Shown: positions 32,471-45,042 of the stretch, one piece after another
Numbering within the stretch: position 1 is the stretch's first letter
Layout of the letters: the number at the start of each line of letters is the position of its first letter
From: Ryuthela nishihirai
Taxonomy: Eukaryota > Arthropoda > Arachnida > Araneae > Heptathelidae
DNA: 64,000 nt
Direction of reading: 5' to 3'
Assembly (NCBI GenBank): GCA_038380435.1
Contig: JAWZYU010000034.1
Span: forward strand, 22,857,404 to 22,921,403
Notes under the pieces: model-generated
The model's input: the letters and a program-made list of their open reading frames with translations, nothing else
What the model was told of the DNA's origin: nothing
The model's database searches: none
Program-made: the position numbers and the translations under genes

Positions 32471-32756
32471 GTTGAGATTTATCTCCACAAAACTCCCTGC
32501 CCTGCCCACAGTCAGTAGGGGACACTGACTGGCTTATAAAGGACACCGTCCATCAGATGTGACATTAAGCCATACTCTGTGCACATTAAAGATCATGCTG
32601 AATGGCCTTGATGGGAAGCTACTATCTGTCTCCCAACTACCGTTCTATTGGGTCTTCTCCCCAACCTTCTCTCTCAACCTTCAGGGGTCCTTGCGACCTG
32701 GTCATTTAGCCCATTGTGTGCAAACAAAGTGCTGCTCAGAGATAAAACAACCCGAC
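32019..32756 (+). mobile_element. SINE-A copy 4, split by an inverted duplication
   Basis: The head is 32019-32090 (GTGGCTCAGTCAGTAGCAC, GGTTCAAGTCCCAGC) and the body 32471-32756 (TTGAGATTTATCTCC ... GATAAAACAACCC). The 380 bp between them is the inverted copy of the upstream flank. Confidence 0.92.
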
Positions 32757-33105
32757 TTTTAAATGTTATTAGAAGAATACAACAAATGGGATTTGAATAT
32801 CAATTTTAATGAAGCAGAATTCTTGAGTACAAACTAAGCTGCAGAGATAGTAACTGAAAATATCAAAATAAAAATGATAGTAGAGTTTAGATATTTGAGA
32901 TTAATAGTTCAACTTGATGTCACATCAGATGAAGAAATATTAAAAAGAATCATAGATGGTTAGAAAGCTATCATCATCCAAGCAGCCATGGGCTACGGAG
33001 GTCCAACCAGACCATGGAATTTAGTTCTCCAAACATATCTGTCTTGAGCTACATCTGCTGCATCTGGCCACTGCACACCAATTCTAACAAGGTCCTGTTT
33101 GACAT

Positions 33106-33494
33106 GGGGCAGGGGTAGGTCAGTCAGTAGCACTCCAGGCTCGTAATCTGCAGTTCCAAGGTTTGAGTCCCAGCTGAGTCAGCATTGAGATTTATCTCCT
33201 CAAAGCTCCTTGCCCTGCCCATGATCAGTAGGAGACTCCGATGGGCTTGGAAAGGCCACCAACTATCGGATGGGATGTTAAACTGTGGCACTGTGTGTTG
33301 GAGAGCCATACCCTGTGCACATTAAAGAACACTCTAGGTGGCCTTTACGGGTGGCTACTATCTGTCTCTCAACAGCTGTTCCATTGAGTTCCCTCCTCCA
33401 ACCTTCTCTGAGCCCTCAGGGTCCTTGTGACCTGGCCATTTAGCCCATTGTGTGCAAAAAATGCCACTTAGAGGTAAAACAACCAACTAACCAA
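33106..33494 (+). mobile_element. SINE-A copy 5 in LINE-alpha tail
   Basis: Flanked by a 12-bp duplication CCTGTTTGACAT (33094-33105 and 33495-33506). The head is slightly altered (GGGTAGGTCAGTCAGTAGC); the body is complete. Confidence 0.93.
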
Positions 33495-34558
33495 CCTGTT
33501 TGACATTGTCTACCCACCCCATCCTAGGTATCCCCCTCTTTCTGAGGCCTTTAAGCACATTGTTGATAATCCTATTCGCAAATCTATAATTATCCATACG
33601 GGTAACATGGCGAAAACCAATGGAGTCTCTCTGCACAATATGCTGCTTAAAGAAGGTTGTCAACTCATTTGCCTAACCTCACCATTACTTACAAAGGTGA
33701 ACCACCTAACACCCAAGATACTGTGTAAGCATCTAGAATTAAAAGCGTCTAGAATCAAAAGCATCTAGTTTCCTGTTATCTTGTTTGTGAAGCATCAGTT
33801 TCACTATCATAACTAACCCTAGAAAGAACCAAACTATTATATAGTCTAATTTTAGTCTGTAGGTATTATACTCCTATTCCTCCACACTCTCCATAGATTC
33901 TTAAAAATCCCAGCATCAATCCCTATTTGTCTGTTAATTTCATGCTGCACATCACCAGTATCTGTCACATTGCTCCCAAGATAATTAAACTGTGACACTT
34001 GCTCAAGACTGCAACCATTCAGATTAACTGAATCACAGCCTGCCTGACCAATTTTCATCACTTTAGTTTTCTCTCTGTTTATAACCAAACCTACTCTACT
34101 ACCAATCTAATCAACAGCTCGAATGAAAGAGTTCATCTCATCAACATCATTTGCTAAAAGGGCTAAATCATCAGCATAATCTAAATCAGAAATTTTCGTA
34201 TTTCCAGACCATTTAAGGCCAAAATCTTTCCCCTGCAGTGAATTATGCATAACATAATCAGTAACCAAATTAAGAGAAAAGGAGGTAAAATGTACCCTTG
34301 TCGAACACCAGAATTAATGCTAAACCAATTGCTATAAGCCTTACTGTCTCTCACACATGACTCAGTGTTATTATAGAGCACTTTCATTATATTAACTAAC
34401 TTGTCTGGTATGGCATACAATCTCACAATCAATCACAAATTATGGTGATCAATAGAGTCAAAAGCATTTTTGAAATCAACAAAGCTAGCAACCAAAGGTT
34501 TCTGAACTCTAAACATTTCTCAAGAATCTGCCTGAGTGAAAATATCTGATCTATGCAA

Positions 34559-34745
34559 GCTTGGCTACTGTTCTAAGGGACCTGGGTTCGAGCCCCGGAT
34601 AAGGCATGGACATTTGTGTCGTTTTTTCTGCTGAGGTCCTGTCATCCTCATAGACCCCCTACTATGGCACGTAAACTGGCAGGCTCCTGTCAGACCTCTG
34701 TGGCAAGCAGCTGCTTGAGGGGGTATTTATTTTATTTATATTTAT
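34559..34745 (+). mobile_element. SINE-B copy 1
   Basis: A second tRNA-derived family: B-box-like GGGTTCGAGCCCCGG, then TTTTTCTGCTGAGGTCCTG and CAGGCTCCTGTCAGACC, ending in a TATTTATTTTATTT tail. It shares all these blocks with 56625-56815 and interrupts LINE-alpha copy C between sequences that are contiguous in copy A. Confidence 0.88.
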
Positions 34746-37139
34746 ACATCCCCTACCACTTCTGAATCCACATTTCTCATCACACAATTGCCTGTCAACC
34801 AGATTCTTATTTCTATTAAGCATAATCATGCAAAGAACTTTATCTGGAACATAAAGTAGTCCGATACCCCTATAGTTATCACAAGAACTGCAGTTACCTT
34901 TTTTGAAAATAGGGATAAAAATAGCTCTGGTAAAATCCTTAGGAATCATGCCTTTATCATAAAAGTTATTCAAAATTTCAGTCATCCAAGTGGTAACCAA
35001 AACATTCCCAGCTCTGAGCATTACTGTAGTAATTTCATCTACCCCTGGGGATATATAAAGTTCAAGTTTAGAAATAACCAAACTAACTTCAGATTGTGTT
35101 ATAGGGCCAACATTAACGCCACCAATGCATCTATCATCATTACAAAGAATGGGAGTAGAAATAACCACACTGTTTAGAACATCATTGAAATGCTCAGCCC
35201 ACCTAGCCATGACAGAATCCTCACCTTCTATGACTTTACCTTGTTTATCCTTCAATCCCTGTATACCTGTCCGTTTTCTACCACACAAAACATTAACTAT
35301 GTGATACAGTTCTCTGCTATTGTGCTGTCTAATTGCTTCTTCAGCTTTGTCAGCCAAGTGATCAAGCCAAAGATTCTTATCAGCAGCTAACTGATCCTTT
35401 ACACATTTATTAAGATCTCTGTAATGCTTTCTATTAGTACTAGTAGGGTATTGATTAAGAACATTCCCGCAGTTCTTTCTTTCTGAAATAAGCTCAAGTG
35501 CTTTATCACTAAAGTAATTTTTCCTCCTCTTCTCCTAAAAGAGTATTGTTAGTTTCAAGAAAAGTTTGTTTAAAACAGTTCCATTCTTCTTCCTCAACAT
35601 CAGTAGTAAGCAAACCATGACTGTCATAATGACTAAGTAACCTATCATGGTAAGCTTCAGCTATTGCTGGGTCTTTCAGAGCTTTAGAATTAACTTTAGC
35701 ACAACACTTCTTAAGTTTAAATTGCAAGACACTTTTAACAAAGTAATGGTCAGATCCAATTTCAGCTCCTCTATATGACCTGACTGAACTAGCCATTTGC
35801 TGTTAATTAATATATAATTAATCACATTCTTATGCAGCCTGTCAGGTGAAACCCATGCATACTTACATATGTTGTGATGTTTGTAATAAGTGTTAGTTAT
35901 TCACAAATCATTAGGTTTACTTACCTGTAGGAGATGTTGCCCATTGCAGCTACCAATACCAGAAGGGGCTATCAACCTGCTCCAAAGGTCAGTGTCAGTA
36001 CCCACTTTGGCATTGAAGTCACTTAGAACAAGGGTAATATATCTGTTCTTGACAGAATTCAAAATATCCTGAACTTGTCCATAAAACCTATCCTTCTCAA
36101 TATCATCAGCATCCTCAGTGGGGACATAACAGCAGATAACATTCATGTCTTTAAATCTTGTGTGAAATTTTGCCGTAAGAAACCTTTTAGTAATGCACTC
36201 ATATCCTGGAAGAGCATCAGTAGTGTGTCTGCTGAGAAGCAGACCTACACCTTGGAGATGCTTATTATCTTCCATCCCTGAAAAGAGAAATTTAAGATTA
36301 TTTTTAAGAATCAGACCTTTTTCTGTCAATTAGCTGAGAATAACTAAATTATAAGGTGGAATTGTGTGAGGACATCAAGAGAATAATCTTAGTGCAGAGT
36401 CCTCAGATTCCAACTACCTATGGAGAGAAAATGGTTAGGGGGATATTTAAAGAAACTATATTTATTGAGAGAGGGAATGCCAACAATATCATACAGCCCA
36501 CTAATTGCAGGCATGGGGCAAAGACCCATTCCCCCACTACTAAGAGCTGAAACCATCTATAGTGGAAGACTTCCTCCAATGTAGCATTTGACAATGCCTG
36601 TAGAAGCAAGAGTTAAGGTGCCTGCAATGACCTCTGCTCAGGATTATCCACCAGCTGATGAAACATATCTTGTGAATCTATTTACTTGGGACTGTCAACC
36701 CACAAACAAACAGAAAATACAGTGGAAGATTTTCCCTCCACAGAAGCCCACCAATGCAGCAAATTCAGGATCCATAATCAAGCTCAGAGCCTTATTCCAG
36801 TCCAATCCAATAGGTTTACATGGTCAGCACTAGGACCTTGTGTGGTTGACTACTCAGTAGGGTAGGAAAAAAAAGAAAGGTAGCCATATTTGTCCAGATC
36901 AGTAGGCCACACTAATTTGGTTAACTCTCCTTCCGTTCCCTTCCACAAGAGAGTATCTCTTTTGAAAGGTACTAATGGCCTGCACCACGAGAAGGTGGGA
37001 TTGGACATTAGGTTCTAGACCTGTCTGGTTCTGGGCATCATCACTGGGAATTGGTACATAGCTCTCCTTCCAGTGATTACCTAGCTATCATTTACAGACC
37101 AAGCTATAGGATTGCTAAATCCAGTTGAGTTATTTTATC

Positions 37140-37540
37140 TCTCTGTGACACTTTGTTGCACATAATGGGCTAAATGGCCAAGTCACAAGGACCTCAAAAG
37201 GCTCAGAGAAGGTTCAGGGAAGGGGACCCACTGGGCAGTTATTAGAGACAGATGGAAGCCTGCTGTCAAGTCCATCCAATATATTTTGTAACATTGACAC
37301 CGTATATCTGTCTTGCACATGGAGCCATGTCTTTTTTTCCATCTGACAGATGACAGTCTTTGCAAGCCTGTTGGTGTCCTCTTTCAGACTGAGGGCAGGG
37401 TGGGATTTAGCAGAGATAAATCTCAATTCTGGTGACTGTTCCATATAGCATGATCATTCAACCAGGAAACTGCAGATTACAAGCTTGGTTCATTACCTAC
37501 TGAGCCAACTCCCACCATACTGAATCCAGTCTTTTTCTGG
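37140..37540 (-). mobile_element. SINE-A copy 6, diverged, the only minus-strand copy
   Basis: The reverse complement shows the SINE-A order (TGGCTCAGTAGGTAATG head, AGATTTATCTCTGC, TCCCCTTCCC ... CTGAGCC, GGCCATTTAGCCCATTATG). It has many changes and an about 30-bp disturbed zone near 37290-37330. Confidence 0.8.
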
Positions 37541-37554
37541 TTGTGTAAAATGGT

Positions 37555-37950
37555 GATTAAAGTAAAAACGGATTTTTTATGCAATTGTGCAGAGCATAAT
37601 GCTATTTGGAGCAGAAGCATGGTAAATATAAAAACAATAAAATAAGTTACTTTCTATATAGATGGACTTTTGGTGATGATCAGCAAGAAAATAAAACTTG
37701 GAGAGGGTTATTAATGACATAAAGCTTTCAAGTATTTGAGAAGAAACAGTTATGATGGTATGGACATGCCAAACATATGAAAGAAGGAAGAATACAGAAA
37801 ATGATTATAGAATGGAAACCTGAAGGAAGGAGAGTTCATTAGAGATATTATGGAAGGAATAAGGAAAGTGATGGAACAATGAAATTTAAGAGATGAAGAT
37901 TGTAATAACAGAAATGAATGGAAAAGAATTTAATTAATGTGTAAAAAACC
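37555..37950 (+). pseudogene. LINE-beta, 3' segment
   Basis: A post-RT region in broken frames: IMLFGAEAW (about 37600), a diverged W-Y-GHV-type block, then MEGIRKVMEQ...LRDED and NRNEWKR (about 37850-37930). It continues the element interrupted at 32960. Confidence 0.65.
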
Positions 37951-39230
37951 ATGTAATATTGAAAATTTCGAATAATAAGTTTTCATTGAAAATTTCATTC
38001 CTGAAACATCACATTGTTAATTATTTATGCTGAGTGTATCACGAATATCAATATTTGCCTTTTTGAAGCAAATAAATTATCAAAGTTTTCACAAATACCT
38101 ATAATAATAATAATAATCATATATGCTATCCATTGAATGTGGAACTGAATAAATTTGTATCCAGTGCTTTGTAGATAAATGAAATTTAATTTGAGCTTAA
38201 AACGAAACACTCCATCCATTAGTATTTACAAGATTAATAGTTATCAGACTCACAAATTATAGTATTGAAATATGAATGCTTACACTTTTATTTAATATTG
38301 ATTTGAACTGAAATTTGAATATATTTTATTAATTCATTTGGACTATGACTTTAAGTTTTATAATTAAATTCAATCATAAACATTGACTTAAAAAATTCAT
38401 AAAATTGAGTAAATAATAGCTTAAGCAGCAAGTTGGATATTGTTATCAATCAAGCATTTTCTTATCAGTTTAAAATAAATTACTTACTTTAATTATTAAT
38501 AACCAATACATTTAATAACTTGAATAAGCTATACAGTTCATACTTTGCATTCATAGAGATTAAGCCATTGGTACCTATAGATTCTTTGAGTGCAGGTCTC
38601 GCAGAAAATTAAACCATGATGATGGTTTTGAATGCCCAGGGCTTGTTTATAATAGTGTGAATTATTTATTTGCATTCAAATCATTTGTAGTAAATGTATA
38701 AATGTTTTTGGATTGCCCAATAGACTTCTGTGTGATTCCATGCATTGTGTTCTATTATTTGATTGTATGATTCTCTGCACTCTGAACACACTGTGCTTTA
38801 TCTACATTACTGCATCCTCAAGAATCTATTGATACTCTACTTTGCATGCCATTATCAGTGATCAATTTGGGCATTTTTATTTTGTTTTTTTCTGATAATT
38901 GAATATTATTGGTAGTAGACTTGGTAGTCAATAAAATTCAAACTAATGTAAACTGGTTAAAAGGGTGATTCTTTGGCTCCTTTAACTTGTTATACTCTAG
39001 CATAAATCTCTGTTTAATTACCTTGGAAGTTGTGACAGATACTGAAATATATGGCATAAAGTAAACTAGAATTGCTTCTGGAACTTTAGGAATGTGGATA
39101 TATAGGTGTATGCAGCTAAAAACCAAACTGATTTGTCCTCTCTGAAGTATACTATAGTAATGAAACTTGAATCATATATATAAATAAGATCAGGAGATTA
39201 CTTTTGACTCCATATGTTTATACAGTATTT
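37951..39230. other. Intron, no feature recognised
   Basis: AT-rich. No coding, RNA or repeat signature was found beyond a short (ATAATA)n stretch near 38100. Confidence 0.45.
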
Positions 39231-39600
39231 TTGTTATTGGGTGATTTGATTTCATGACTGATGATGAGTTTTTTTCATTGCATGACTAAGAAAATGAAGT
39301 TTACCAAGGAAAATCTTGAAGCAACATTTTGTGTAGAGAGAGATTCACATTGGTTTCAATGCTTTATTCATATACAGGATGACAGATTTGTGAATAGAGT
39401 TATAAAAGTGCTACTCTAAAGGCTTGAGGAAGAGGACTAGATCAAGAATGAGGAGAGAGAGAAATACTAAACAGGATTTTAGAAGTATTAGCCTTCATTG
39501 GCCTAAAGTAGCAACTTTTTCAGATGAGTTATATTTAGGGAGCAAAATTGCAGTCTGATTGAACCTCTGCAGAATTTGGTTGTGTGAGGATTTTATATGT
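39231..39600 (+). pseudogene. Diverged LINE-alpha tail
   Basis: Matches the post-RT part of LINE-alpha in order: GTGATTTGATTTCATGACTGATGATGAG, TTTTGTGTAGAGAGAGATTC, TTGGTTTCAATGC and CTAAAGGCTTGAGG. Strongly diverged, so older than copies A-D. Confidence 0.6.
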
Positions 39601-39639
39601 ATGCATTTAAAAAAAAAAGATTTTTGTTTCTTGTAATAG

Positions 39640-39744
39640 ATTATCAGCCAGAAAGATGAGCATTGTTGGATAGGAGAACTGAATGGACTGAGAGGTTGGT
39701 TTCCAGCAAAGTTTGTTGAGCTGTTGGATGAACGAAGTAAACAA
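39640..39744 (+). CDS. SGSM3: SGSM3 exon, second half of SH3 domain
   Basis: 35 codons, phase 0 at both ends. The acceptor is TTGTAATAG and the donor CAA|GTAAGA. It encodes [20 protein letters not shown] followed by [15 protein letters not shown]. The conserved SH3 Trp of HCW, the G-W of RGW and the FPAKFVE end match human SGSM3 almost residue for residue. Together with 23887-24042 it completes the SH3 domain. Confidence 0.96.
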
Positions 39745-40011
39745 GTAAGAACTGTTACTTACATCAACTCATTGCAATATAAACCATATTCTTTAATGAT
39801 TATTTATCAGAAATACATGCTTTTTTTTTACTTGGGCATATTTTATGGCAGTTGAATGTAATGTTAAATTTTTTTCAAACATTATGAAATTCTTTTTAAT
39901 TTAAAATTATTTGCTATCAGTTTATGAATTTGCCAAAATTGACTATATAATCCTGTTTTTATTTGCCCCTTGGGTTCCTTAGGTGATTTTAATATCAAAT
40001 AGCTGATTTAA

Positions 40012-40165
40012 ACAATAATTAAAAATCTCGGCATTACCTGTTGATTTTAAATGTGTATAAATCAATAAATGTTTTTGTGAAAAAAAAAATTCACTGACAT
40101 ATGGGACTGGCATTAGTTCAATGGTTAAAATAGCTGATGATTGGAAAATATTTTGTATTTAACTG
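40012..40165. repeat. SINE-D fragment 1
   Basis: AATCTCGGCATTACCTGTTG ... CAATAAATGTTTTTGTG recurs at 40319-40374. It is followed by a tRNA-like start (TTAGTTCAATGGTTAAAATAG). Confidence 0.5.
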
Positions 40166-40303
40166 TTCTTTCCAATTGAGTTCTAACACTGTTCTTTTTT
40201 TATATTTGCATTGTATTAAAGATTAATTCAAGGAGTTTTCTATGCCTTAATTATCATATGTACTTAATACTTCAGTAAATAATATCTTAAAGTTATATGC
40301 TAA

Positions 40304-40680
40304 AACAATAATTGATAAATCTCAGCATTACCTGTAGATGTTTAAATGTCTATAAATCAATAAATGTTTTTGTGGGAAAAAAATTCACCAACATATGGGA
40401 TTTGAACCCGCATCTCTCCAGAAACATGCCTTCATTATTTATTACCATCTTACTCAGAGCACTAAAAAGATATAGTTGCCACCAGAGATCATAGATGGTG
40501 CCAAAATTCACAGAAGAGTGGTAGTCATTATTAGTGGAAAAAAGACTGAGTCAGCATTAGTTCAATTGGTTAGAATACTCTGGCATGTTTCTGGAGAGAT
40601 GCAGCTTCGAATCCTGTATGTCGACGAAATTTTTTTCCACAAAAACAATTATGCTGAAAGAAATATACAGAAATGAAAAA
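40304..40680. repeat. SINE-D pair, inverted tRNA-like segments
   Basis: 40386-40450 (minus) and 40552-40625 (plus) are inverted copies of a tRNA-like module. The A-box-like part is TTAGTTCAATTGGTTAGAAT and the B-box-like part CTTCGAATCC. Flanks share CTGTAGATGTTTAAATG and AAATATACAGAAATG words. Similar modules occur near 46000-46140. Confidence 0.55.
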
Positions 40681-43267
40681 ACCCACATATATATTTGAAA
40701 AGATTAGAGTATACAAGAAGTGATGGTGTGATATGTACACCCCAATGTTGCAAATATTGTCTTGTTTATCACAAAAGAGAGGTTTTGATTGTACAAGTAT
40801 ATTTCATCACTTTTGCAGTTCTAATTCTGCAGCTTTCCCTGTTCCTCTTCAGTCAGATTAACAGTTGAGAAGTCAGTTTGAAAATTCAGTTATTTCAAAA
40901 GTAATTTTTAAGAAATTGTAATAAAGAGTTCATTACATAAAAAGGGACATTAGTATAAAAACTAGCAGTTTGGTGGCTTTAAAATAACTGCAATTTGGCA
41001 CTCCAAAGTTAAAAATTTGCTTTGGTTAAATAATTTTAGATTCCAAATTATAGAACTCTTTTATTTATGGCCTCTCATACCAATCTTAGTGCTCCTCTGG
41101 AAAACTAAGTGCATCTTCATGCTTACCAGTTACTGTGGATAGCTCTGTATTTTCTTTGAATTAGTATCCTTCATATGTACCCAGTGTTATAAATGTTGAA
41201 GCAGCTTCATGCAGATGAATCTGAGAACTTCAATTTGCAAATGTTTACTATTGTAACCCATGCATCAATGATGCAGGAAACTGAAATGATAAATATTTCA
41301 ACTTCGTTTTAAATGTCTTGAGTCTTATGATATGAGTATTTTAAAATGCTCTTAGTTGTATGAAAAAAATAATTAATCTACAAGTCTAAATATAGTATAA
41401 TTTGCAAAGTAGTTCATTATCTGTGAAAAATTTAATCATTTTATACCCATTGGCTGAATCTGGTTTTATTAGTGGTAGATGATTAATTTTCTACTAGATT
41501 ATTTTTTGTTTTATAGGTTAATAAACTGATCCCAGCCTTCCTAGACAGTGTCTAAAGGGATTTTAAACTCCTGGATTCACTTGTATATCGACTGGTGCTT
41601 TAACACTTTGGGTTTGAGAAAACAATATAAGATACAAGTTATAACTTTCAGTCTCTAATATAAACAGGTATAAATTAAATTCAGTGGAAGAAAAAGTTAA
41701 TTTTCTTATTACAGGTAATATTTTGTAAACTTGCAGCAGGTTTACTTTCATTCTTTGAAGGAAAAAAAAGTAATAGAACCCATTACAGACCATTCCATCA
41801 CCAGTTAAACTCTGATTGCATCCCTTACTTTGATTTCCATAATATACCACTGACAAATTGATATACTACAACTAACATAGACATTTCTTATAACTCAAAT
41901 ATAAATTCCTGTTTAGAAAATCTTTTTTTTTTTTCCTGACTGTAAAATTTGTTTTATTCAGAATTCTGCAGGTCTCAATTCTGGGTCCTTTCTTATTCTT
42001 GATACATATCAATTATCTATTATTTTTAAATTTTATAATCAATATTTACTGTATGCAGGTGCCATTTTAATAATGAATACTAATAAACAAATAATTAAAC
42101 TTACAACAGGCTTTAGGTTTATGCATTAGTTTATTCAAGCACTGGCTGTTTTTTTCTTAGAAAATTCCCTTCTCTAGGAGTGGCAACGAAAAGAAACCCT
42201 ACAAAATTAAATCACTTCCATCACACTGTGATCAGATTACTATCACATATGTAATTCTTGACCACCCAAGATCCACAATTGTAGTGATAAGCAAAAATAG
42301 GACAAACTTCCTGTGTTGTGTTAGCTCTAACTGAGGCAGTGGTGACTTTGGTCTTAGTAGGTCAAATCCTTGTTTGAAAAGCCTGCAAAAGCTAGGAATA
42401 GCTTCTAGGATTCTTCTCTATCCTATATGTCCAAATGAAAAAAAAAGTAAATTTGTTGAACCCTTCCCCTTAGTCTAAATATAGTGATTATAATACATAC
42501 CTACATTGTGAGTTGTTTGAACAACCTTATCCATATGATGTTAGTTTCTAATTAAAAACTGGAATTTTGCCCCCCCCCCCTCTCACCAAAGTTTCAAATG
42601 AAACACCACATTATGTCATATAAAGAGATCTTTGAAAATCAACCATATCATTGCTTGCAACAGCATCCCAACAGTCTTCTATATCAACTCAGCATCTTCT
42701 ATATATTAATTCACTCTCTGAATTTGAACCTCCATATACCACAATGGACTTACATTTGTGACACAGCAAAGATTTCAAACTCTCAGCTATTACCAATAAC
42801 TAGCAAGCAACACTGTTTGGTATTCCCCATGGTACTCATTCTCCGGATCTGAGCTTTTCACCTACTTATTATTATCTTGTGATACAGCAAAATTTCAAAT
42901 TCTCACCTATTAAAGACAGTTATCCTTTCCAGACTTATCTATGAACTTATGTTATATCATGGGATGCTGATTTATTTCTAAGACTTGAGACAATTAAATA
43001 ATTTTTAATACTGGGTAGCATAAATAAATAGTTCAGGTGCCTATAAATTATTTAACAATGATGTAGGGAATTAATTACACCACACTGAATTCCCCATTCT
43101 TTTTTAAGTTTATATCCTTATTTATATTTTATGGTGTGTTAGAGTTTCACATACTTTTATTGACAACAAAAGTTATATTGCTTCAGTTTGCAATGCACTT
43201 AACAAAAAGCAATATGTGTATGATTAATGACCATGTGTAACATTTTCTTATATGTTACATACCAAAA
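40681..43267. other. Intron, mostly featureless
   Basis: AT-rich. It includes the dispersed repeat at 42318-42431 (see 24578-24695) and a poly-C run near 42570. At 41517 an acceptor-like tract precedes 12 in-frame codons and a stop; this is discussed as a weak alternative-exon candidate. Confidence 0.45.
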
Positions 43268-43501
43268 GATTGGCTTGGAAAGACCACAGTCTGTTGGATG
43301 GGACATTAAACATGGCCCCATGTGTAGGACCTTGTACACAACATTAAAGAATATGCTAGATGACCTTGACTGAAGGTCTCCATCTGTGTCCTAACAGCTG
43401 TCCAGTGAAATCCTCTTCCCCTAACCTTCTCTGAGCTCTTGTGACCTGGTCATTTAGTTCATTGTGTGCCAACTCAAAGTGCCACTCAGAAGTAAAGCAA
43501 A
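43268..43501 (+). mobile_element. SINE-A copy 7, 5'-truncated and old
   Basis: The body only, from GGCTTGGAAAGACC through GATGGGACATTAAAC, AACAGCTGTCCAGTG and GTGACCTGGTCATTTAG to GAAGTAAAGCAA. Many substitutions. Confidence 0.8.
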
Positions 43502-43883
43502 AATAAAACAGCAAAATAGGCCCATCTGTAGGGATTTTAAAAAGCGGTAAATTTCCTTTTGTGAAGTAAACTTGCCCAGCAACTAGTCAGCCAGATAAAT
43601 TGCTTTTGCAGTAGGACAATAGCTTATGTATGATATATTTGTTTCTATAGAAACCAGAATGTAGCAAAAGCTTTATTTAAGATTTTCCTATTTTATATTA
43701 TAAGCATCATAATGTTACTGTATTATTTCACCTGTAGAAGATAGCCTATGAAAAAAAAAAAAATCTCATTCAAAATGTAGTAAAGAAAAGGATGTTTTTT
43801 AATATTTTTGCTATAGTAATATTTCTTTGTAGTATAATGCTGTAAAAATAAGTTTCTTATCCCAGTAATTTTTTTTGTTATAG

Positions 43884-43942
43884 TATTCCAGTGCAGGTGA
43901 TGATTCAGTAACTGAAGTAATTACAGATTTAGTGAGGGGAAC
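43884..43942 (+). CDS. SGSM3: SGSM3 exon (SH3-RUN linker)
   Basis: 59 nt, starting in phase 0 after TTGTTATAG and ending after two bases of a Thr codon at AC|GTAAGT. It encodes YSSAGDDSVTEVITDLVRG, corresponding to human SGSM3 YSIAGDDSVTEGVTDLVRG. The split Thr codon is completed by the first base of the next exon. Confidence 0.95.
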
Positions 43943-44985
43943 GTAAGTTTATCTTTATTCTCCTGGTGTAGTCCTTTAAAATATTTTCAAGATTACAATT
44001 TTTTGTTACTTTAATAGCATGTTTTTAGTAAAACCATTATTTTCAATTTGTTGCTTGTCTGTCCATTCATTTATACATTTCTAGACATTCAACTCTCTTG
44101 TTTTTAGAGATAAATAAATTTTTTTTTTGAATTAGGTAGGTATGAGTGAAATATTAGGATTCACATTTTCTGAATCTTCCATAAGTTTTAAATGGGTTTT
44201 AAATTCCATTTTTAGAATGTCCTAAATTTGGAAAATGCAAAATTTTAAATGAATATTGACAGCAACGATTTTCCCCCATACTCCCAGAGGTGGTGAGAAA
44301 ATGTAACTATTTTAAGAGCTAGATGAAAAATTCTTTTTGGGTTGGATATATAATGAAATATTAGACAGAAAAAATTCATGGACTTTTTCTGTCCTGTTTA
44401 GGAAGTTGCTTGATTGCTGAAAAGTCAGTGCACTAAGGATAAAAAATTTCAGTATCTTCAGAGAGGCACAGCCAAGAACTTTCGGGGGATTTGGGGGCCA
44501 AGAACTTTGGATAAATTCTTTTGAACCATTAAATAAAAATTAATATCTTTGAAATAAAATTTTGCTAAGGGAAAGAGGGATTAAAACTCCCTCAGCATAG
44601 TAGTGAAGGAAGGAGTTAAAGTGCCTTGATGAAATTGCTCTCCTAACCATATCAGGATTGATTTACATGTCAGTAAAGTCCTTTTTGCTTCTGTATTCAA
44701 TACTTCATTCATTTTCAAAATATGATAAAAGATTAGTTTTTTTTACTGGAAGACAATGAAGTAATAAAAATATTAACATGTAACCCAACAAGATATAAAA
44801 AAAAAATACCAGAGTGCAACAAGTTCATCATCATAACAATGTAGCATAACTCAGAAAGGTCGATAATAATAACATTAAATCTACAGAAATGAAATAAATT
44901 CAAAATAGATCTGTATGCAGCAGCAAGTTATAAGCTTGCCATCTTTGTAACTAGATGTAAAATAACTCCAAAAGATCAGTAATGA
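43943..44985. other. Intron, no feature recognised
   Basis: AT-rich sequence after the SH3-RUN linker exon. Nothing was identified. Confidence 0.45.
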
Positions 44986-45042
44986 TACACACGCGCACAC
45001 ACACACACACATGCGTACACACACACATGCACGCACACAATC
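44986..45042. repeat. CA-rich microsatellite
   Basis: An interrupted (CA)n tract with CG, TG and GTA interruptions (CACGCGCACACACACACAC and similar). Confidence 0.9.

Larger units (their letters stand above)
31320..32960 (+). pseudogene. LINE-beta reverse transcriptase, 5' segment
   Basis: Decayed RT: a fingers region around 31380-31640, then IALEKAYDTISRNLLWKAM (31647 onward) with the catalytic Asp equivalent to F.D..KAYD altered, and VNNNLSREFHTTKDLFQGCS (RQGC-like). After a SINE and a palindrome, thumb-like sequence (VEFRYLRLIV) continues at 32760-32960. The element resumes at 37555, so younger LINE-alpha copy C and a SINE landed in it. Confidence 0.75.
32970..37135 (-). mobile_element. 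LINE-alpha copy C (EN + RT), longest copy
   Basis: On the minus strand: a 5' region (37135-36340) also present in copy D; an endonuclease (36329-35500) with GVGLLLSRHTTDALPGYE, CCYVPTEDADD, SDFNAKVGTDTD and RGAEIGSDHYFVKS (catalytic SDH); then RT from 35357 to about 34130 with FKKGNCSSCDNYRGIGLL and a YADD-equivalent near 34170; then the tail to 32970. It is interrupted by SINE-B (34559-34745) and SINE-A (33106-33494). Frameshifts make it non-functional. Confidence 0.92.

Noticed and set aside
34662..35357. Host gene similar to an endonuclease-reverse transcriptase
   Set aside because: It is part of a multi-copy, frameshifted LINE; similar predicted proteins in databases are usually mis-annotated transposons.
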